Below are positions 23,198 through 35,297 of a stretch of 64,000 nucleotides of DNA, in pieces. The number at the start of each line of letters is the position of its first letter. Within the stretch, counting starts at the first letter, position 1. The DNA is from Triatoma infestans. Lineage: Eukaryota; Arthropoda; Insecta; Hemiptera; Reduviidae. The notes beneath the pieces are model-generated. The model worked only from the letters and a program-made list of their open reading frames with translations. It was not told where the DNA came from and made no database searches. Where the stretch lies: positions 1 to 64,000 of the forward strand of contig JAAEAF010006419.1 of the NCBI GenBank assembly GCA_011037195.1, in the 5' to 3' direction. The translations under genes and the position numbers were made by a program.

Positions 23198-23745
23198 TAT
23201 GTGTCAAAATTCCTCAACCGGAAGTACCATTTTACTAATAGGTTTTTTTTTTGTACTTTTTTTGCGATTTTCACAAAAATAGCTCCAACGATTTTCTTTA
23301 AACATTTTATATCAACTACACATACAATGATCTACAATTTTTATTTAAAACATTTCTACGGGAAAATGCATTTAAGGGCATTTTTTGAGAGGGGTGGGTT
23401 AGGTTGCCCTCTAAAGTGCTGTTTCAGTTTATTACACAATTCAACCATCTAAAAAATATTAATTGGAATTAAATACGTTGTTGGTATTCCGTGTTTGAAG
23501 GAAATCAGATTACATTGAATGGCGCTTTTACGGAATAATATGTTCATTATTCCGCCATTTTTCCAAAACAATTCCAACGATTTTCTCTAAATTAAGTAAG
23601 TGAACTATACATATAAAGGGCTACAACTTTTATTTGAAATATTTCTCCGGGTAAAGTCATTTAAGCGGGCTTTTGGGGACAGGTAGGGTTATGTTTGCTT
23701 CTAAAGTGCTATCTTAGTTGATTATAAAATTCTACTATGTAGACA
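23198..23745 (-). repeat. family A, internal units, reverse
   Basis: Continuation of the copy begun at 22676. It has 'gtcaaaattcctcaaccgg' and two internal units recognised by 'ttttgcgattttc' and 'acatttctacgggaaaatgc', the second by 'atttctccgggtaaagtc'. The head is lost. Confidence 0.7.
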
Positions 23746-23772
23746 AATTGCTGCAGTACCTGGGTTTTAGTC

Positions 23773-23787
23773 CCCCCCCCCCCCCCT
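23773..23787. repeat. poly-C run
   Basis: An uninterrupted run of about 15 C residues next to the end of family A. A shorter C run lies at 3799-3808. Confidence 0.9.
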
Positions 23788-24820
23788 GCATCATTCTAAT
23801 TCTAACTCGAAGCCATATATTAGCTTCAGAGCTTGCCAGAAATGGTAACTAAATTATAATAATAATCCGAAAGGGACCTTTTAGAAAACCTTATTTCAAT
23901 TGTCGGCAAAATTCCCTGGTTTAAGTCTCAGGCAGTGTGTAAGATAATTTGTAGCTTGAGGTTAAACCATGGAATATGCAAAACATATTTGCAAACAATT
24001 AATAAAATCAGACACTACAACTTGTAGCAAATGTTGCACAGAAGAAGATCTTATTGGCCATTTCACAAAACAGAGAGAGCTGGTTTGTTTCAAAATCTGA
24101 ATGGTCTGATACGTCAACCCTAGAACTTTGCTACCATGCAATAATTATGAAGTTTATAAATATTGCTCGTAATGTTTGTGCGTTTATGATAGTGCTCGTA
24201 ATATGTTGACTATTGAAATCTTATCTGTTATAGTTTGTTTATGGTTATATGGCGCTTGCAATGACCCCCAAAAAAAGAAGGCATGGTATCAGCGAGAGTT
24301 CCAACAGCTGGCAGAAAGATGGCCTACAACAGTCCAGCACAATGGGCTATATTTTACACATTAAAAAACCAGAAATAAGAGAAAGTAAAAATAATTAAAA
24401 CGTAATAAAAAAATAGGTTTTTAATTGATATACGTCATGTTTTTTTGTATACTCCCTATTATTAATACTAAAATAAGTAAAAATTAGAAGTTTGTCAGTT
24501 AGAATTGTCATAACGGTAGAATAAAAATGTTGTTAGAATATTTTTTTACAAGATTATTTTCTGACGTCACTCTTCACAAACATGTACATTATTAATTCCA
24601 AATACTTCTGCTGACCCGAATCCTATGGCAGTTTTAGTTTTGATTACATTTGCTACATTTAAATATTTCCATGCTTTTTATTATTATAATGACGGTGACA
24701 TTTATTCTTGTGACAATAATCTTGATGTAAAATATTACAAGTGCTTGGCAGAATATAGTTATGAGAATGGGTCTGAGTGGCTGACTGTAGTACAAATGGT
24801 GGAGTGTCAATAGTGTATAG
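23788..24820. other. unassigned AT-rich sequence
   Basis: An open frame at 24176-24364 and broken frames upstream of it ('CSKCCTEEDLIGHF' near 24030) could be a worn non-LTR C-terminus, since a Cys/His cluster before the C-terminus is usual there, but the evidence is thin. Confidence 0.35.
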
Positions 24821-25660
24821 GTTCGTTGACCGTGGCTCACTACACCGTGGGCGACTCACAGGAGCTCACAAACATATCTACCGTTCTCCTAGACCAAAGG
24901 AGACAACTTGGCCATGTGGTAGGGAGATGAGTTAAAAAAGGAGAATGAGAGTGCATAACAAGAGAAGGATGCATTTGCATTCTTGATAAAGTCAAAACCT
25001 GTACCCTGTGGGGAGAATAGTGTCGCGGATATAAAATTTACATAAAAGGCAAGGCGCACGCGCGCGGGCGGTTTGTTCCATGACCTACCACAACATTTGC
25101 ACTGCAACCCCTCACTTACTACCCTAAACACACACTTTTTTTACACATTCAAAACAAATCAGACACTCGCTGAAAGTGCATTAAGTTGAAAGAGTGTTTG
25201 GGTAATACAATAAAAATAAAAATAAAAAAAATAAGATAAAGAGTCGATTTTATTCAAATTATATTCAAATGAAGACAGACTATAGATAGTGAAGATGAAG
25301 GAGAAGAAGAAGCTGGCCTGACAGATGCCAAATAGTAACTTTGACCCAGAAAACCCAGAATGAATACATAAAGCTCGGTAGAAACACCCTCTCCGTTATT
25401 CTCCATCCTTACCCAAACGTATGAGGGTTAACTTTTGATTTCATCGCGCAGTGGCGTGTGTTGTCGCGCCGCAGAGGAGGTTAGGACTGGGAACAGTTTG
25501 TGAGTAAAAGGGGCGGTGGCAAACGGAGCCCATGACTCGAATACTAAGTGCCCACAGCGTGTGCGTTGCTACAGATAGACAAAGACCCATTCACAAGTGC
25601 ACTCCCTGACCAGCCACTACCTTACCAGTGGGTCACTTATTATAATAAAACTACTCCATC
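24821..25660. other. GC-richer patch, unexplained
   Basis: Compared with its surroundings this 0.8 kb is richer in G+C and in CpG. Examples are 'aaggcgcacgcgcgcgggcg' at about 25050 and 'catcgcgcagtggcgtgtgt' at about 25440. There is no open frame longer than 80 codons and no retroposon motif. A decayed LTR, a first exon/promoter or an unknown element are all possible. Confidence 0.35.
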
Positions 25661-26104
25661 TCTTAACTACCTGCATCTTATTTATATTTATATATAAAAG
25701 ACCTAACTACCATCAACACATGTATCTGTAATTAGCTTCATTCTTTTAGTATACACTAACTATTTCAAGTTAAAGTATGCATAATAATGATTTAATTAAC
25801 ACGACAAAACTATTTAGTGCAAATAATTATTAACAAAACAAAATAAGGAATTTTCTGTGCACATGGTGAATTTCCTGATAATGTACCTTCCAGAGGTTCG
25901 TAGGATCCTCATGGATTTGAAACTCGAAAATGAATAAAGAATGTTGTTGTATACCTTGCTGCAAATTTAATTGCATTTATAATGGAACTAAACATTACCT
26001 AATTCACCATACGAAAGCTTGACTCAATATTTCCATTAGCAGCCAAATTGAGGCGCCACCACTGAGTCTCAAAGCACATATCATTTACGCATCTCCTCCA
26101 CTGT
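25661..26104. other. unassigned AT-rich spacer
   Basis: Nothing recognised. Confidence 0.5.
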
Positions 26105-26462
26105 GATAATTTATTAAATCCTTAAAATGAATTTTCCTGGAGAAATAATTCAAGTAAAAGTTGTAGCTCTTTATGTGTGTAAGTTAATAGATTAAGTTTA
26201 AAGAACATTTCCATTTTAGAGAAATTTGCAAAAACAAAACCTAAAAAATTAATTTATTAATATGATACTTTTGGTTTGTCGATTTTGACTAAAACCTTAG
26301 TTGGGTCCCCTAATAGAACATAACGAAATATCGAGTTTGAACTTTCCCGCAATCCTACTTTTTTATGATGAACTTCAAAAACGAATATTTCCAGTAAAAG
26401 CTCGATATCGAAACATTTGATAAATCGCAATACGTCCTTCTTACCAATGGTAAAAAGAAAAG
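26105..26462 (+). repeat. family A fragment
   Basis: Internal-unit end ('aatgaattttcctggagaaa') followed by the tail ('ctcgatatcgaaacatttga', 'aatacgtccttcttacc'). The hairpin is decayed. Confidence 0.6.
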
Positions 26463-27471
26463 AAAAGACGTATTTTTTTTTTGTAACCCATTAAATGGTT
26501 AAAATAATAATAGGATGAATTTTAATTTTGACAATCAAGAAATATTCAATTCGTAAGGTCAAATTATAGGTATTTACAATGACACTTTTCAAGATATTCT
26601 ATTCGCCAGAAAAATACCAAGGACTTTTAAATGAAAATACTATCCTATATTGTATGGCCTATATTACGTTACGAATAGAAGTTTTTGAAATTAAATAATT
26701 TTTAAATTAAATTTAGAATTTCTAAGTGGCATTTTAATTTTACTGTTACTAAGATTTTTCAGTAAACCCTTTTCCATTCACCAACCCAAATCAATTTCAC
26801 ATTCCCCACAGAATAAATTATAAAAACATTCATCATGATTGCATAGCTAAAATGTCTTTGACAGAATCTGTCCTAGTAATTAGATCTACAATAATAGTCA
26901 CAAATACTTTTTATTTAGTATAAAAAAAAAATATATATATACATTTTTCAATGACACTTAGGATCAAATTAAGATCAAGATATGATTGAATTCGTGTTTA
27001 TGAATAATTAGCTTTGAATAATTTTTACGTCCTTTAATAAAAGCATGAGAAAAGTTTGTACAATAGATTTACTAAAGGATTGGTTTGTAGTCTTTGTAAA
27101 AACAATTTTAAAATAATTTATAAATTAACAGCCAGGCAGTTGAATCATTGAAAGTTGAATTATTTTAACACTTATTTACAAGATAATGAGCACCACTTTT
27201 AAAAAACACGAGTTTAGATTGATGAACTTCAAATAGTATATTATTTTCTACAACTGTTTCAATAAAGAAAGTATATAAAAAGAATAAACTATGTATGGTA
27301 ATCTCTAACAGAATATTTACTCTCAAAAGCCATTGTAAAACGGAAAGATTACCTTCGTTACGGAAAGATTGTAGATCGAAAGGTTAAAGTTAAGCAAAAT
27401 TATTATATATTTTTTAATAATTAATTTATTGTTAAATTGATTTCAAAATGTTAAATATATAATATAATCGG
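26463..27471. other. unassigned AT-rich sequence
   Basis: No gene, terminal repeat or family member recognised. Confidence 0.5.
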
Positions 27472-27690
27472 AGATATTTTCCGTGATCATTTTTGTGGTT
27501 ATCGACTGATTTCGGGCGTTCGCCCATCATCAGGATGTTTTTGTCAAAAACTGTGTGCACAGAGCAAATCTATATTATCCCACTGTTTTGACAAAAACAT
27601 CCTAATGATGGGCGAACGCTCGAAACTGGTCGATGACCACAAAAATAAGCCGGCTATCACAGAAAATATCTCTGATAATTTTCAGCTCTG
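27472..27690. repeat. head-to-head Penelope terminal repeats with hammerhead-like cores
   Basis: An inverted pair: 'tgtttttgtcaaaa' near 27537 meets 'ttttgacaaaaaca' near 27587, around a short spacer. On the minus strand the left arm reads 'cctgatgatgggcgaacgcc' then 'cgaaatcagtcg'. On the plus strand the right arm reads 'cctaatgatgggcgaacgct' then 'cgaaactggtcg'. The left arm keeps the exact CTGATGA...GAAA hammerhead order; the right has G5 changed to A. The same text, without the palindrome, lies at 36800-36900. Confidence 0.7.
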
Positions 27691-28590
27691 CTTACCCAAC
27701 CACAACAACATATGAGGTAAGCGTAAGGATAGCCAATAATTAATTATAAAAAAAATAGACAAATTGCTGAACTTAGCTCTCTCTATATTTTTCCATTCCC
27801 TCTTATTCATTCCAACACAATGTTATTTTAACAATAACTCATTATCATAAGTCTTATCATAGAGCCGTATGATAATGCATATGCTCTATATCCTACATTC
27901 CCCTTTTACTCGAATCCTAGCCTTGCTACGGGTATAATTAGACTCCCATAGCGGTTATGATTTGTCTGCTATTCTTAGAGGATGAGGGACTTATTTCTTT
28001 TCGTCTAAGTTGCCTCCATGTTGTAACCGATCTGTTACTGTCTTAGTTTTATTCTTTCCTGTTAGTTTTTCTTTGATCCTTTTGGTTCTGAGAACTCATC
28101 TAGAGCAACACTTCATGGACAACTTCTCTATTTCTTCTCTCTTCTACTCTCTTACGGTCATTAAGTGGATTCGGCTCCTCCTGATATATCCCTCATCAGT
28201 TTTAACGATGTAAAATAATTAGGTGTTTGCCATTACACTTACATGTCTATACCTTTGTAGATCCATGATCCACATTTGCTGACAAATCTTGAGCGAAATC
28301 GCTGAAAAAACCCGATGCCTTAAATCAAACTCTGGCTTCTGCTTCTCTCTATTTTTTTTATCTTCCTTTCTGAAAGACAGAACGCATCCCGGAGCTGATA
28401 CTGGAAAAAGTTAGGCCGCCATATTTACTCTAATAACATAAAGAGTTTTATATTTTTACCCAGGATGCTGAAAACTTTCGGATTCCAATCGTGTTCTCCT
28501 GAAACCTTCATGATTCCGTACTGCCTGATTGATTTTCTCCCCAATAAGGAGTCTTGTTTTTTGGGATTAACGAAAACTTTTTCCATTGAT
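27691..28590. other. unassigned sequence
   Basis: No gene recognised. A stretch at 28010-28213 is open for 67 codons but is hydrophobic low-complexity text without a motif. Confidence 0.5.
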
Positions 28591-28934
28591 TGAAAATGAG
28601 AAGGAGAGTATTGGGTTTAAGAGATAAATAAACTGGAAATAATGCTGAACACTGTTTAATGAGAAAGTAACACAAGCTCCTAGGACTTAACACTATAAGA
28701 GAAATTTCTCACTAGCGAGAAATTTGGAATGAGTGAAGTGAAAGATAGTAGGTTAGTTGCTGACTCGTTGTTAACTGTTGTAAGACTGTTCTAAAAAAAC
28801 TGTACCTCGTAGGGCTAGCTCAGCTGAATATATATACAGAGTCTCCCACTCTAGTCTGGCCTAAGTAGCGAGTGAGATTCTCAATTTTTGGTTTCTCTCT
28901 CTCCTTTGGTTCCCTCTCTTCGTATCCTATTACA
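28591..28934 (-). mobile_element. solo LTR, group C, reverse
   Basis: On the minus strand it starts TGTAATAGGATACG and contains 'gtgggagactctgtatatat' (TATA region). Its 3' limit near 28591 is approximate and no clean 4-bp duplication was found. It matches the LTR at 30191-30857 and serves as the uninterrupted version of the site where the LTR at 30444 inserted. Confidence 0.7.
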
Positions 28935-30190
28935 CAGTTATCATTCTAAGTAAATAATATTATTAATTATTTCTATTATTGTTTATAGAAAATTATATAG
29001 GGCAGCTGAGAATGGGGGGGGGCTAAGTATTGTGCAAATACTATAAGAAAAAAAATAAAAATAGAATCTGTGTTATGAAGATTGTCACAAACAGGATAGA
29101 AATTGTTATAGGACTGGAACAAATGATTCTAATAATAGCAAATTACATGCATTTATATCGTGTACATAGTTCCATCTTTATAAACGTTCACCCATTCATA
29201 CACTATTATAACATAGCTCACAAGTTTGTATACGAATTTATGAAATATTGTCGCTCAAGATATAATATATAAAGCAATTATATTTAAGTATTTAAATGTT
29301 CTTAATCACTAATCAGTTAATTACTAAGTTTTGCCAATTCATATGTTTTGGATTTTCAAAAAATCCGATACGAAAACTTTCGGACACTTACATGAATTTT
29401 ACTTACTGTTGTTAATTTGGTTAAAATAAAAAGATAAATTTTCATTAAGCTTCTAATTTTGCCCTGATATAAATTTAGAGCCCTGATATAAATGAGAGGA
29501 CAACCTACCCAAGCAGATGTTAGAAATGAATAATTATTTTGTAGTCAAAAAGTGGGTGCCCTTTAATATTTAACCAACTCCATAACATATTTATAATATA
29601 TGAAACTTAATGCCAAAAATTCCTCAGAACTACCACAAATCAATTTTTTTATTTTCAGAAAAATGTTTGAAATAAAAATGCCAGTTTTACATCTTGTATA
29701 TTTTTTTATAATTCTAAATTAAAAAAAAAAAATAAAATAAAAATAATTTATAGCCGTTACAAAAACTCAAAAATCTTATTATATAATAACAGATTTTCTT
29801 CAAATTTGCAATGCTACCAATGTTTCTAATAAAATTAAAATATTCTATACTGTTTTCTGGGAAAATTGCAAAAAATAAAAACAATAAATTATTCAATAAA
29901 TCTGTATATCCGGTTGAATGATTTTAAGTATAAACCTTTCGGTAACTTCCTAATAATAGAATAGCAAATTTTTACTTTTAACTTTAATTTTTCACTTTAT
30001 ATTTTCTTATATTTTTTTCACAAAACAAAAAAAAACACAATCTGCTAATTTACATTATTGCAATTCTATAGAATCTGCAAGCATGAATTTCCGATAAATT
30101 CAATTTTAGAAAATTTTAATCGACCGCAATCTTATAAGAGAATAAAAAAAATCAATCAATAATAATAATAATAATATTTTTTTTCTTACG
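28935..30190. other. AT-rich sequence with family A debris
   Basis: No gene. Internal-unit pieces of family A ('cagaaaaatgtttgaaataa' at 29655, 'ttttctgggaaaattgcaaa' at 29850) are embedded in AT-rich text. An (AAT)n run is at 30161-30175. Confidence 0.45.
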
Positions 30191-30857
30191 TATAAGTGAT
30201 GTGAGAAGAGAGAGAATTTAGAGAAAGTGCGTTATAAGATGAAATAAACTAGATATATGCTGAACACTGTAACAACGAGAGAACTCACACAAACTGCAAG
30301 AACTTTGCACGTATAATAGAAATTAGGTAGCGAGAGATATGTAGATGAGAAAGGTAGTAGAAGGTTGCTGACTGGTTATTAACTGGTCGTAAACTGTTGT
30401 GAAAACTGTTCTTTTTGGGGGGCTAGCTCGGCTGTATATATACTGTAACAGCAACCAAAGAGAGATTAGCAACCAAAGACAGTAAGAGAAGAGAAATCAC
30501 TCTCACGGATATATTTATAGCGACGGACAGTCCATGAAAACACAGTTCAAGACATTTCAACACAGTTCGATACAGTTAAGGACAGTTCAATACATCCAAC
30601 CACTACGTGTCATTACCCATTTACCACTCTACCTTGAACATTTCTCTATTGTAAAGTCTCAGGCAGTATGTGTCTATTTATTAGATATAATAGTTAACCA
30701 GTGTTAAACAAAGTCAATCTCATTTCATCAACCAGACAAATTCTCTCCACCTAACACATCCATTATAATACAGAGTCTCCCACTTTGGTCTGGCTCAAGC
30801 AAGCAGCAACCAGACTGTCAATCATGTGCCTCTCTCTGCTTTTCGGATCTCATTACA
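30191..30857 (-). mobile_element. solo LTR, group C, split by another LTR
   Basis: Minus strand, starting TGTAATGAGATCCG at 30857. It shares 'gctgaacactgt', 'ggctagctcggctg' and 'agagtctcccact' with the copy at 28591. A group D LTR (30444-30767) is inserted at its TATA region. The left end is approximate; the flanks do not give a matching duplication. Confidence 0.7.
30444..30767 (+). mobile_element. solo LTR, group D, TSD ATAC, nested in another LTR
   Basis: A 324-bp LTR starts TGTAACAGCAACCAAAG and ends ACATCCATTATA, flanked by a perfect ATAC duplication (30440-30443 and 30768-30771). The host LTR reads 'tatatac' before it and 'agagtctccc' after it. The uninterrupted relative at 28591 has 'tatatacagagtctccc' at this point, which is an empty-site control visible in the same window. 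Promoter-like 'atatatttatagcgacggac' lies near 30510. Confidence 0.9.
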
Positions 30858-31874
30858 CTATGCCATGACTTCAGCTAGCTATTCATCCTACCTACTTCGC
30901 GCGGCCGAGTATAAAATTTTAGGCTATACTGGCGATTGATGTTGTTGGTTTAGTTGGATATCCTGAGCGACACGAGAGAACAATCTCGGACGCAAACAAT
31001 TTCAACCCCTCCCCCCAAGGCACGACAAATAATACAAATTAAAAACGTATAAAAAATAAAACTTTTTTTTTGCAACTAATTAATTACAAGCTGATTCATA
31101 TTTCAACAAAAATATGGTGTTTGTAGAAAATCAAACGAAATGTTTTTGTAAATAAATAATGCGAAAAATCGAAAATATTTTCGTTATATGTAGTCATTTA
31201 TGACTGAATACATCTGGAATCAGTTATGAAATCAAATAATTTATATATTTGAATATTTAAAGTTATGTTGTAAATATATTCGCATTTTCACTAATTATAA
31301 AAAAAACTGCAATTTTATAATGAGTGGAACATGAAGAAACAAGCATTATTATTTAACACTTCAATTTTGAATAATTTAATTGGCCAGTAAATAAACTAAG
31401 CCAAAAGCCAAAAGATATATACATACATAACATAAAGATAAAGTGAACACTATTGAATATTCAAACATTATGATAGTAGTTACATATCTAGGCACTACTA
31501 GACAAACTATTATATATATAGGTCTACCGGAATTGGCTCATTTATCTAATAGTCTGCTCCGGTGAACTATACTGACCCATGTGCACTTGCCTCTTTAACT
31601 CAGTGTCCACTAATACTTGCAACTACACTTGTCTTCCTTCTCTACGAGTTGTGTAGTAACCTTCCTATGATACACTTAAATACAATTATATAATATTTAA
31701 TCATCACTTTCAATTATTTATTTATTTATTACTTTCTTATATTTCCTAGTAAGAGGAAGCATTGCAATTGGGTCAAATTTTAGAAATTAGGTTTAAGTTT
31801 CTTTTGAGTAGGAAAACATGTTTATAGCAAATAAATCTATTTATATACTTTTATATAAGTTTTGAATAAATTTA
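30858..31874. other. unassigned AT-rich sequence; family A tail at 31731-31790
   Basis: No gene. 'tttcctagtaagaggaagca' with 'gggtcaaattttag' is a reverse family A tail. The GC-richer piece at 31540-31670 is unexplained. Confidence 0.45.
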
Positions 31875-31965
31875 GTTTAAAAAAGAAAAAACCTTCAATG
31901 ATGCCAACGTTTCGACAGAGTTTCCTTGTCCTTATCAAGACTTAAGTCTAAAATACTCATAGAAT
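31875..31965 (-). ncRNA. hammerhead-like Penelope relic
   Basis: On the minus strand 'cttgataaggacaaggaaac' continues to 'ctgtcgaaacgttggc'. Stem II (ggaca/tgtc) sits between a CTTGATAA variant of the first core and an intact GAAAC. The same sequence type recurs at 38440 and 38640. Confidence 0.5.
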
Positions 31966-32169
31966 ACAATGAGGAATACCAGTGCATTTATAAAATTTTA
32001 TATACAATAATAAGCTTACTGTATTATAAGTCTTGGAAAGGTAGAAATAGAAATGTAATGAATATGAAATATAATAGAAATAGAATGGAAAGGCGTAATG
32101 TAAGTTATTTTTCCTTGACCGATCCTCACTAAATCTATTTAAAACATATTATATCATCGTCGGTAAAAT

Positions 32170-32580
32170 ACTTTTCTGTATTATATAGTGGGTGTATGTG
32201 AACAAAATATGTGTCAAACGAAAGATCGCAGGAAATCCAAATATGGAATCATGGTTTCGAGCGAAATTCCATCCACCGGAAATGGAATTTTACTGAATGT
32301 TTTTGGCGATTTCAGTTTTTATCAGTTATTGGCGATTTTCTCAGAAACCGTTTCCAATGTTTATCTTAAAGCTTCGTATATTTTAAGGAGAATTAAATTT
32401 AATTTTTTTTGAAAAGAAGATTTTCTTTTAGCCTTAGAATGGTAACTGCATAGAATATATAAACCTATTACTTTTACTTGTGACATTTTCTCGAAAAAAA
32501 ACAAAAATTGTTTAAACATAGTTCTGAGGAATTTTTAGCATTAATTTCAAATATTATATGGATTCATTAAATGTTATTGG
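32170..32580 (-). repeat. family A fragment, reverse
   Basis: Recognised by 'ggtttcgagcgaaattccat' and 'gattttctcagaaaccg', which are diverged internal-unit text. No ends retained. Confidence 0.5.
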
Positions 32581-32609
32581 CGCTCTGTTCTGGATTATAA
32601 TATTAATTA

Positions 32610-33765
32610 TTGTATTTCCGCCTCTATAGTATTTGTAGATCTAGAACAGGCATATGACAGTGTAAGAGATGTCTAAGATTTTTAAAGGTATGGTACAATT
32701 TGGAATACCCAAGAAATTGATTGGCCTATGTTAAATGACACTCCAGGATTAATGTACGGAATGACCTGACTAATGAATTCACTGTAGCCTTTTGCATAAG
32801 GCAAGGTGTCCCATTAGCTCCAACCATGTTTAAATTTCATAATGAAAGATGTGATGAGGAACATCCGCACGAACCAAGGCGGTACGATATACAACCGGCT
32901 AACTTAGCAAACGGCCTACGCTGATGATTTGGTCATTTTATCCAGAACATTGTCAGCAAAGTTTGGAGTTCTTGGAGAATTCGATAAGGGAGCGAGTAGT
33001 CGGGGGGGGGAGGCTTAAAATAAATGACCTTAAAACTGCGTACGTAAAAACTGCGTCACTGGAATCTCCTAGAAGAGGAGACGATCAACAATAAAGAATT
33101 TAAATAACTTGGGACGTAATGACATGGTAACTGAAATAGAAGCAAGGATTGCTGCAGGGTATCGTTGTTACTATGAAGTCCAGAAGGTATCTAAAATTCA
33201 ACACACTACCTCTTAGTAGATTGTAGATTGTTGTGAAGGATTATTGCACTGCGACCTGAAAATCTATAGTGCCTCCCGGGAGCCTTCTCCAATTCACAGC
33301 CGGCCTCCAAGCAGTATTCTCTAGCTACAGACAACACTGCCCACCACCGGACAGTGAATTGTAGAGGTTCCTAGGAAGGAAAAAATCTAAGGGCAGCGTG
33401 CTGGATTTAAATCCGGGACCTCCGCGTTGCTAGTCCAGCGCGCTACCACAGAGCTAATCCCTTCCTTCTCCTTTGGCTTTCCCCAGTTAACTAGGGACAG
33501 AGACCCTAGTTTGTGTACTGTGTTTGTCCTTGTCTGTAAAGTGTAGAGTGTATGTAGTTTAAGAGTATTGTGTACTGTTCTGATGAAATGCATGGAGTAC
33601 TGAGCTGTGGTAACCCGTGGGGTCGCTACTCCCCAAGTAACTGCATGCAACAGATACTCCTTGCGGGCTACCTCTTAGCATGAGAGTGTTACTGTATAAG
33701 ACCCATAATACGACCGGCAGTCATGTATAGCAGCGGATCGTGGGCCCTCACAAAAACGAAATTAC
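32610..33765 (+). pseudogene. decayed non-LTR reverse transcriptase, split by a SINE
   Basis: Frames are broken, but RT blocks are clear: 'VFVDLEQAYDSV' (about 32630), 'GVPLAPTMFKF' (about 32808), 'YADDLVILSRT' (about 32920; the catalytic pair in YADD) and 'GLKINDLKT' (about 33013). A thumb piece 'FNTLPLSRLQIV' is near 33196. The continuation 'VLLYKT', 'RPAVMYSSGSWALTKT' at 33688-33762 corresponds to the region just before the fragment at 19245, so the two are probably the same family. The gap between is filled by the reverse SINE at 33265 and unexplained text. All frames carry stops; it cannot encode an active enzyme. Confidence 0.75.
33265..33468 (-). mobile_element. tRNA-derived SINE, reverse
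   Basis: On the minus strand: A box in 'gggattagctctgtggtag', a degenerate B box 'ggatttaaatcc', then the family body ('cctaggaacctctacaatt', 'cactgtccggtg', 'ggctcccggg'). It lies within the decayed RT at 32610-33765. The segment 33470-33660 next to it is not identified. Confidence 0.7.
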
Positions 33766-33805
33766 CATAGTTGTTGACGCGCCTTAAATAAAAAAAAACA
33801 AACAT
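33763..33805 (+). repeat. SINE 3' tail fused to the RT relic
   Basis: 'gttgacgcgccttaaataaa' is the 3' end found in the SINEs at 35021 and 47311, but here it directly follows retroposon coding text and not a SINE body. Confidence 0.6.
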
Positions 33806-34779
33806 AAAAAACAGTTATTTTAGAATATCACTTGTTATAATAGAAGACTATCTTCATACTTACGATTACCCTTTAATAATTGGTTCTAACATGGGGAATC
33901 TAGAATTATACCTTGAAATTTTTATAATTTTTTCTACTTCTGATAAAAAAAAAAAAAAAAATATTCGATAAATTCTAGGAAATATAAAAATCAAGGTTAC
34001 GTGGACATACATAACCACCACAAGAAATATTCGTTCAGTTCATCTAATGCCTCTAACTATGTCTAATGTCGATCAAGTTGCCTCTGCAGAACTCACTCAC
34101 ATTCAACTTTTAGGAAACTAACTTTGTCTTCAATAAAATTATTTCTTGTTAAATTAAAATCTTTTATATTTATTGATGATATTCCATATTTATATCCGAT
34201 TAACGATTAATTATATCAATTTTATTACAATAATAGATTTACCACAAATAGTTGTTGTTTTATAATTAGCAATTAAAAAAAACAAACAAAAAAAAAGCAG
34301 CTATTGGAAAACTAAGAAAAAGCGCTCAAACCACAACATAATAAAAATAAACGCGATTCAGGGGATTTCCACTTTTTTGAATAAATAATATAATTATCTC
34401 AAAAAAAAACAATAATAATTATCTTTATTCCAAGGTTTTACAATAAAATGAAAGTACAATATTTCTTAATTATTTGTCATACTATATTTATTAGTCATTG
34501 TTCAGTACATACAACAACAACAAAATTAAAAAAAAAATTGTCAAACCGGAGAACATATTGTTTTTCATATTTACTCAAGTGTTTGAAACATGTTATGTTT
34601 GTTTTGTAAAGGATGAATAACATTGATTTTAGCATTCTTACATGAGTAATTCTTTTTTTGAAAATACAGTTTGATATACATTGTACAATAACTTAGTTTT
34701 GACTTGTAGGCCTAATTGTTGTTTTTTCCTATATTATTTACTATCTGAAGCAGGTAGGGAAGTGAAGAGCGCGCTAATA
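33806..34779. other. unassigned AT-rich sequence
   Basis: Nothing recognised; several A/T homopolymers. Confidence 0.5.
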
Positions 34780-35015
34780 ACCTAGAACGGACTCATATAT
34801 TTGAAATTTAGTGCCTCAAAATCCGAAAAAACTATGTTAAATCAACTTTTTTTGAAATATTTTTCCAATAAAAGTAATAGGTTTATATCAGTGCAATGGA
34901 GCATTCTAAGTTTCAAGAAAATCGTTATAGCCGTTTCCGAAAAACTTCCAAAAATTTTAAAAACCTAATTCTATAAAGTCACACTCTCCGTCAACCGATT
35001 TTCTTTAAAATTGGA
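34780..35015 (+). repeat. family A fragment
   Basis: Internal-unit text ('atttttccaataaaagtaat', 'agtttcaagaaaatcgttat', 'caaccgattttctttaaaat') runs directly into a SINE. Confidence 0.55.
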
Positions 35016-35020
35016 ATTAG

Positions 35021-35242
35021 TGAAGGGATTAGCTCAGTAGTTAGCGTACTGGACTCCCATGCGGAAGACCCGGGTTCGAGTCTTCCTAGGAGCCCCTACA
35101 GCTCACTATTCGGTGATTGAACAGTATTGTCTGTAACGAGAGAACACTGTCCGGAGGCCGGCAGTGCACTGAGAAAGTTCCGGGCGCCAATGACCATAGA
35201 TATTGACGCACCATAAATAAAAAAAATTAAAAAAAAAAATGT
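35021..35242 (+). mobile_element. tRNA-derived SINE
   Basis: A box in 'gggattagctcagtagttag', B box 'gttcgagtct' (35074-35083). The body has 'gagaacactgtccggaggcc' and the 3' end 'attgacgcaccataaat' followed by an A-rich tail. It inserted into family A sequence. Confidence 0.85.
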
Positions 35243-35297
35243 AATTTTTCAATGCTTCAAATGTATATTAATATTATTTATGTGGTTAAAACAATAC

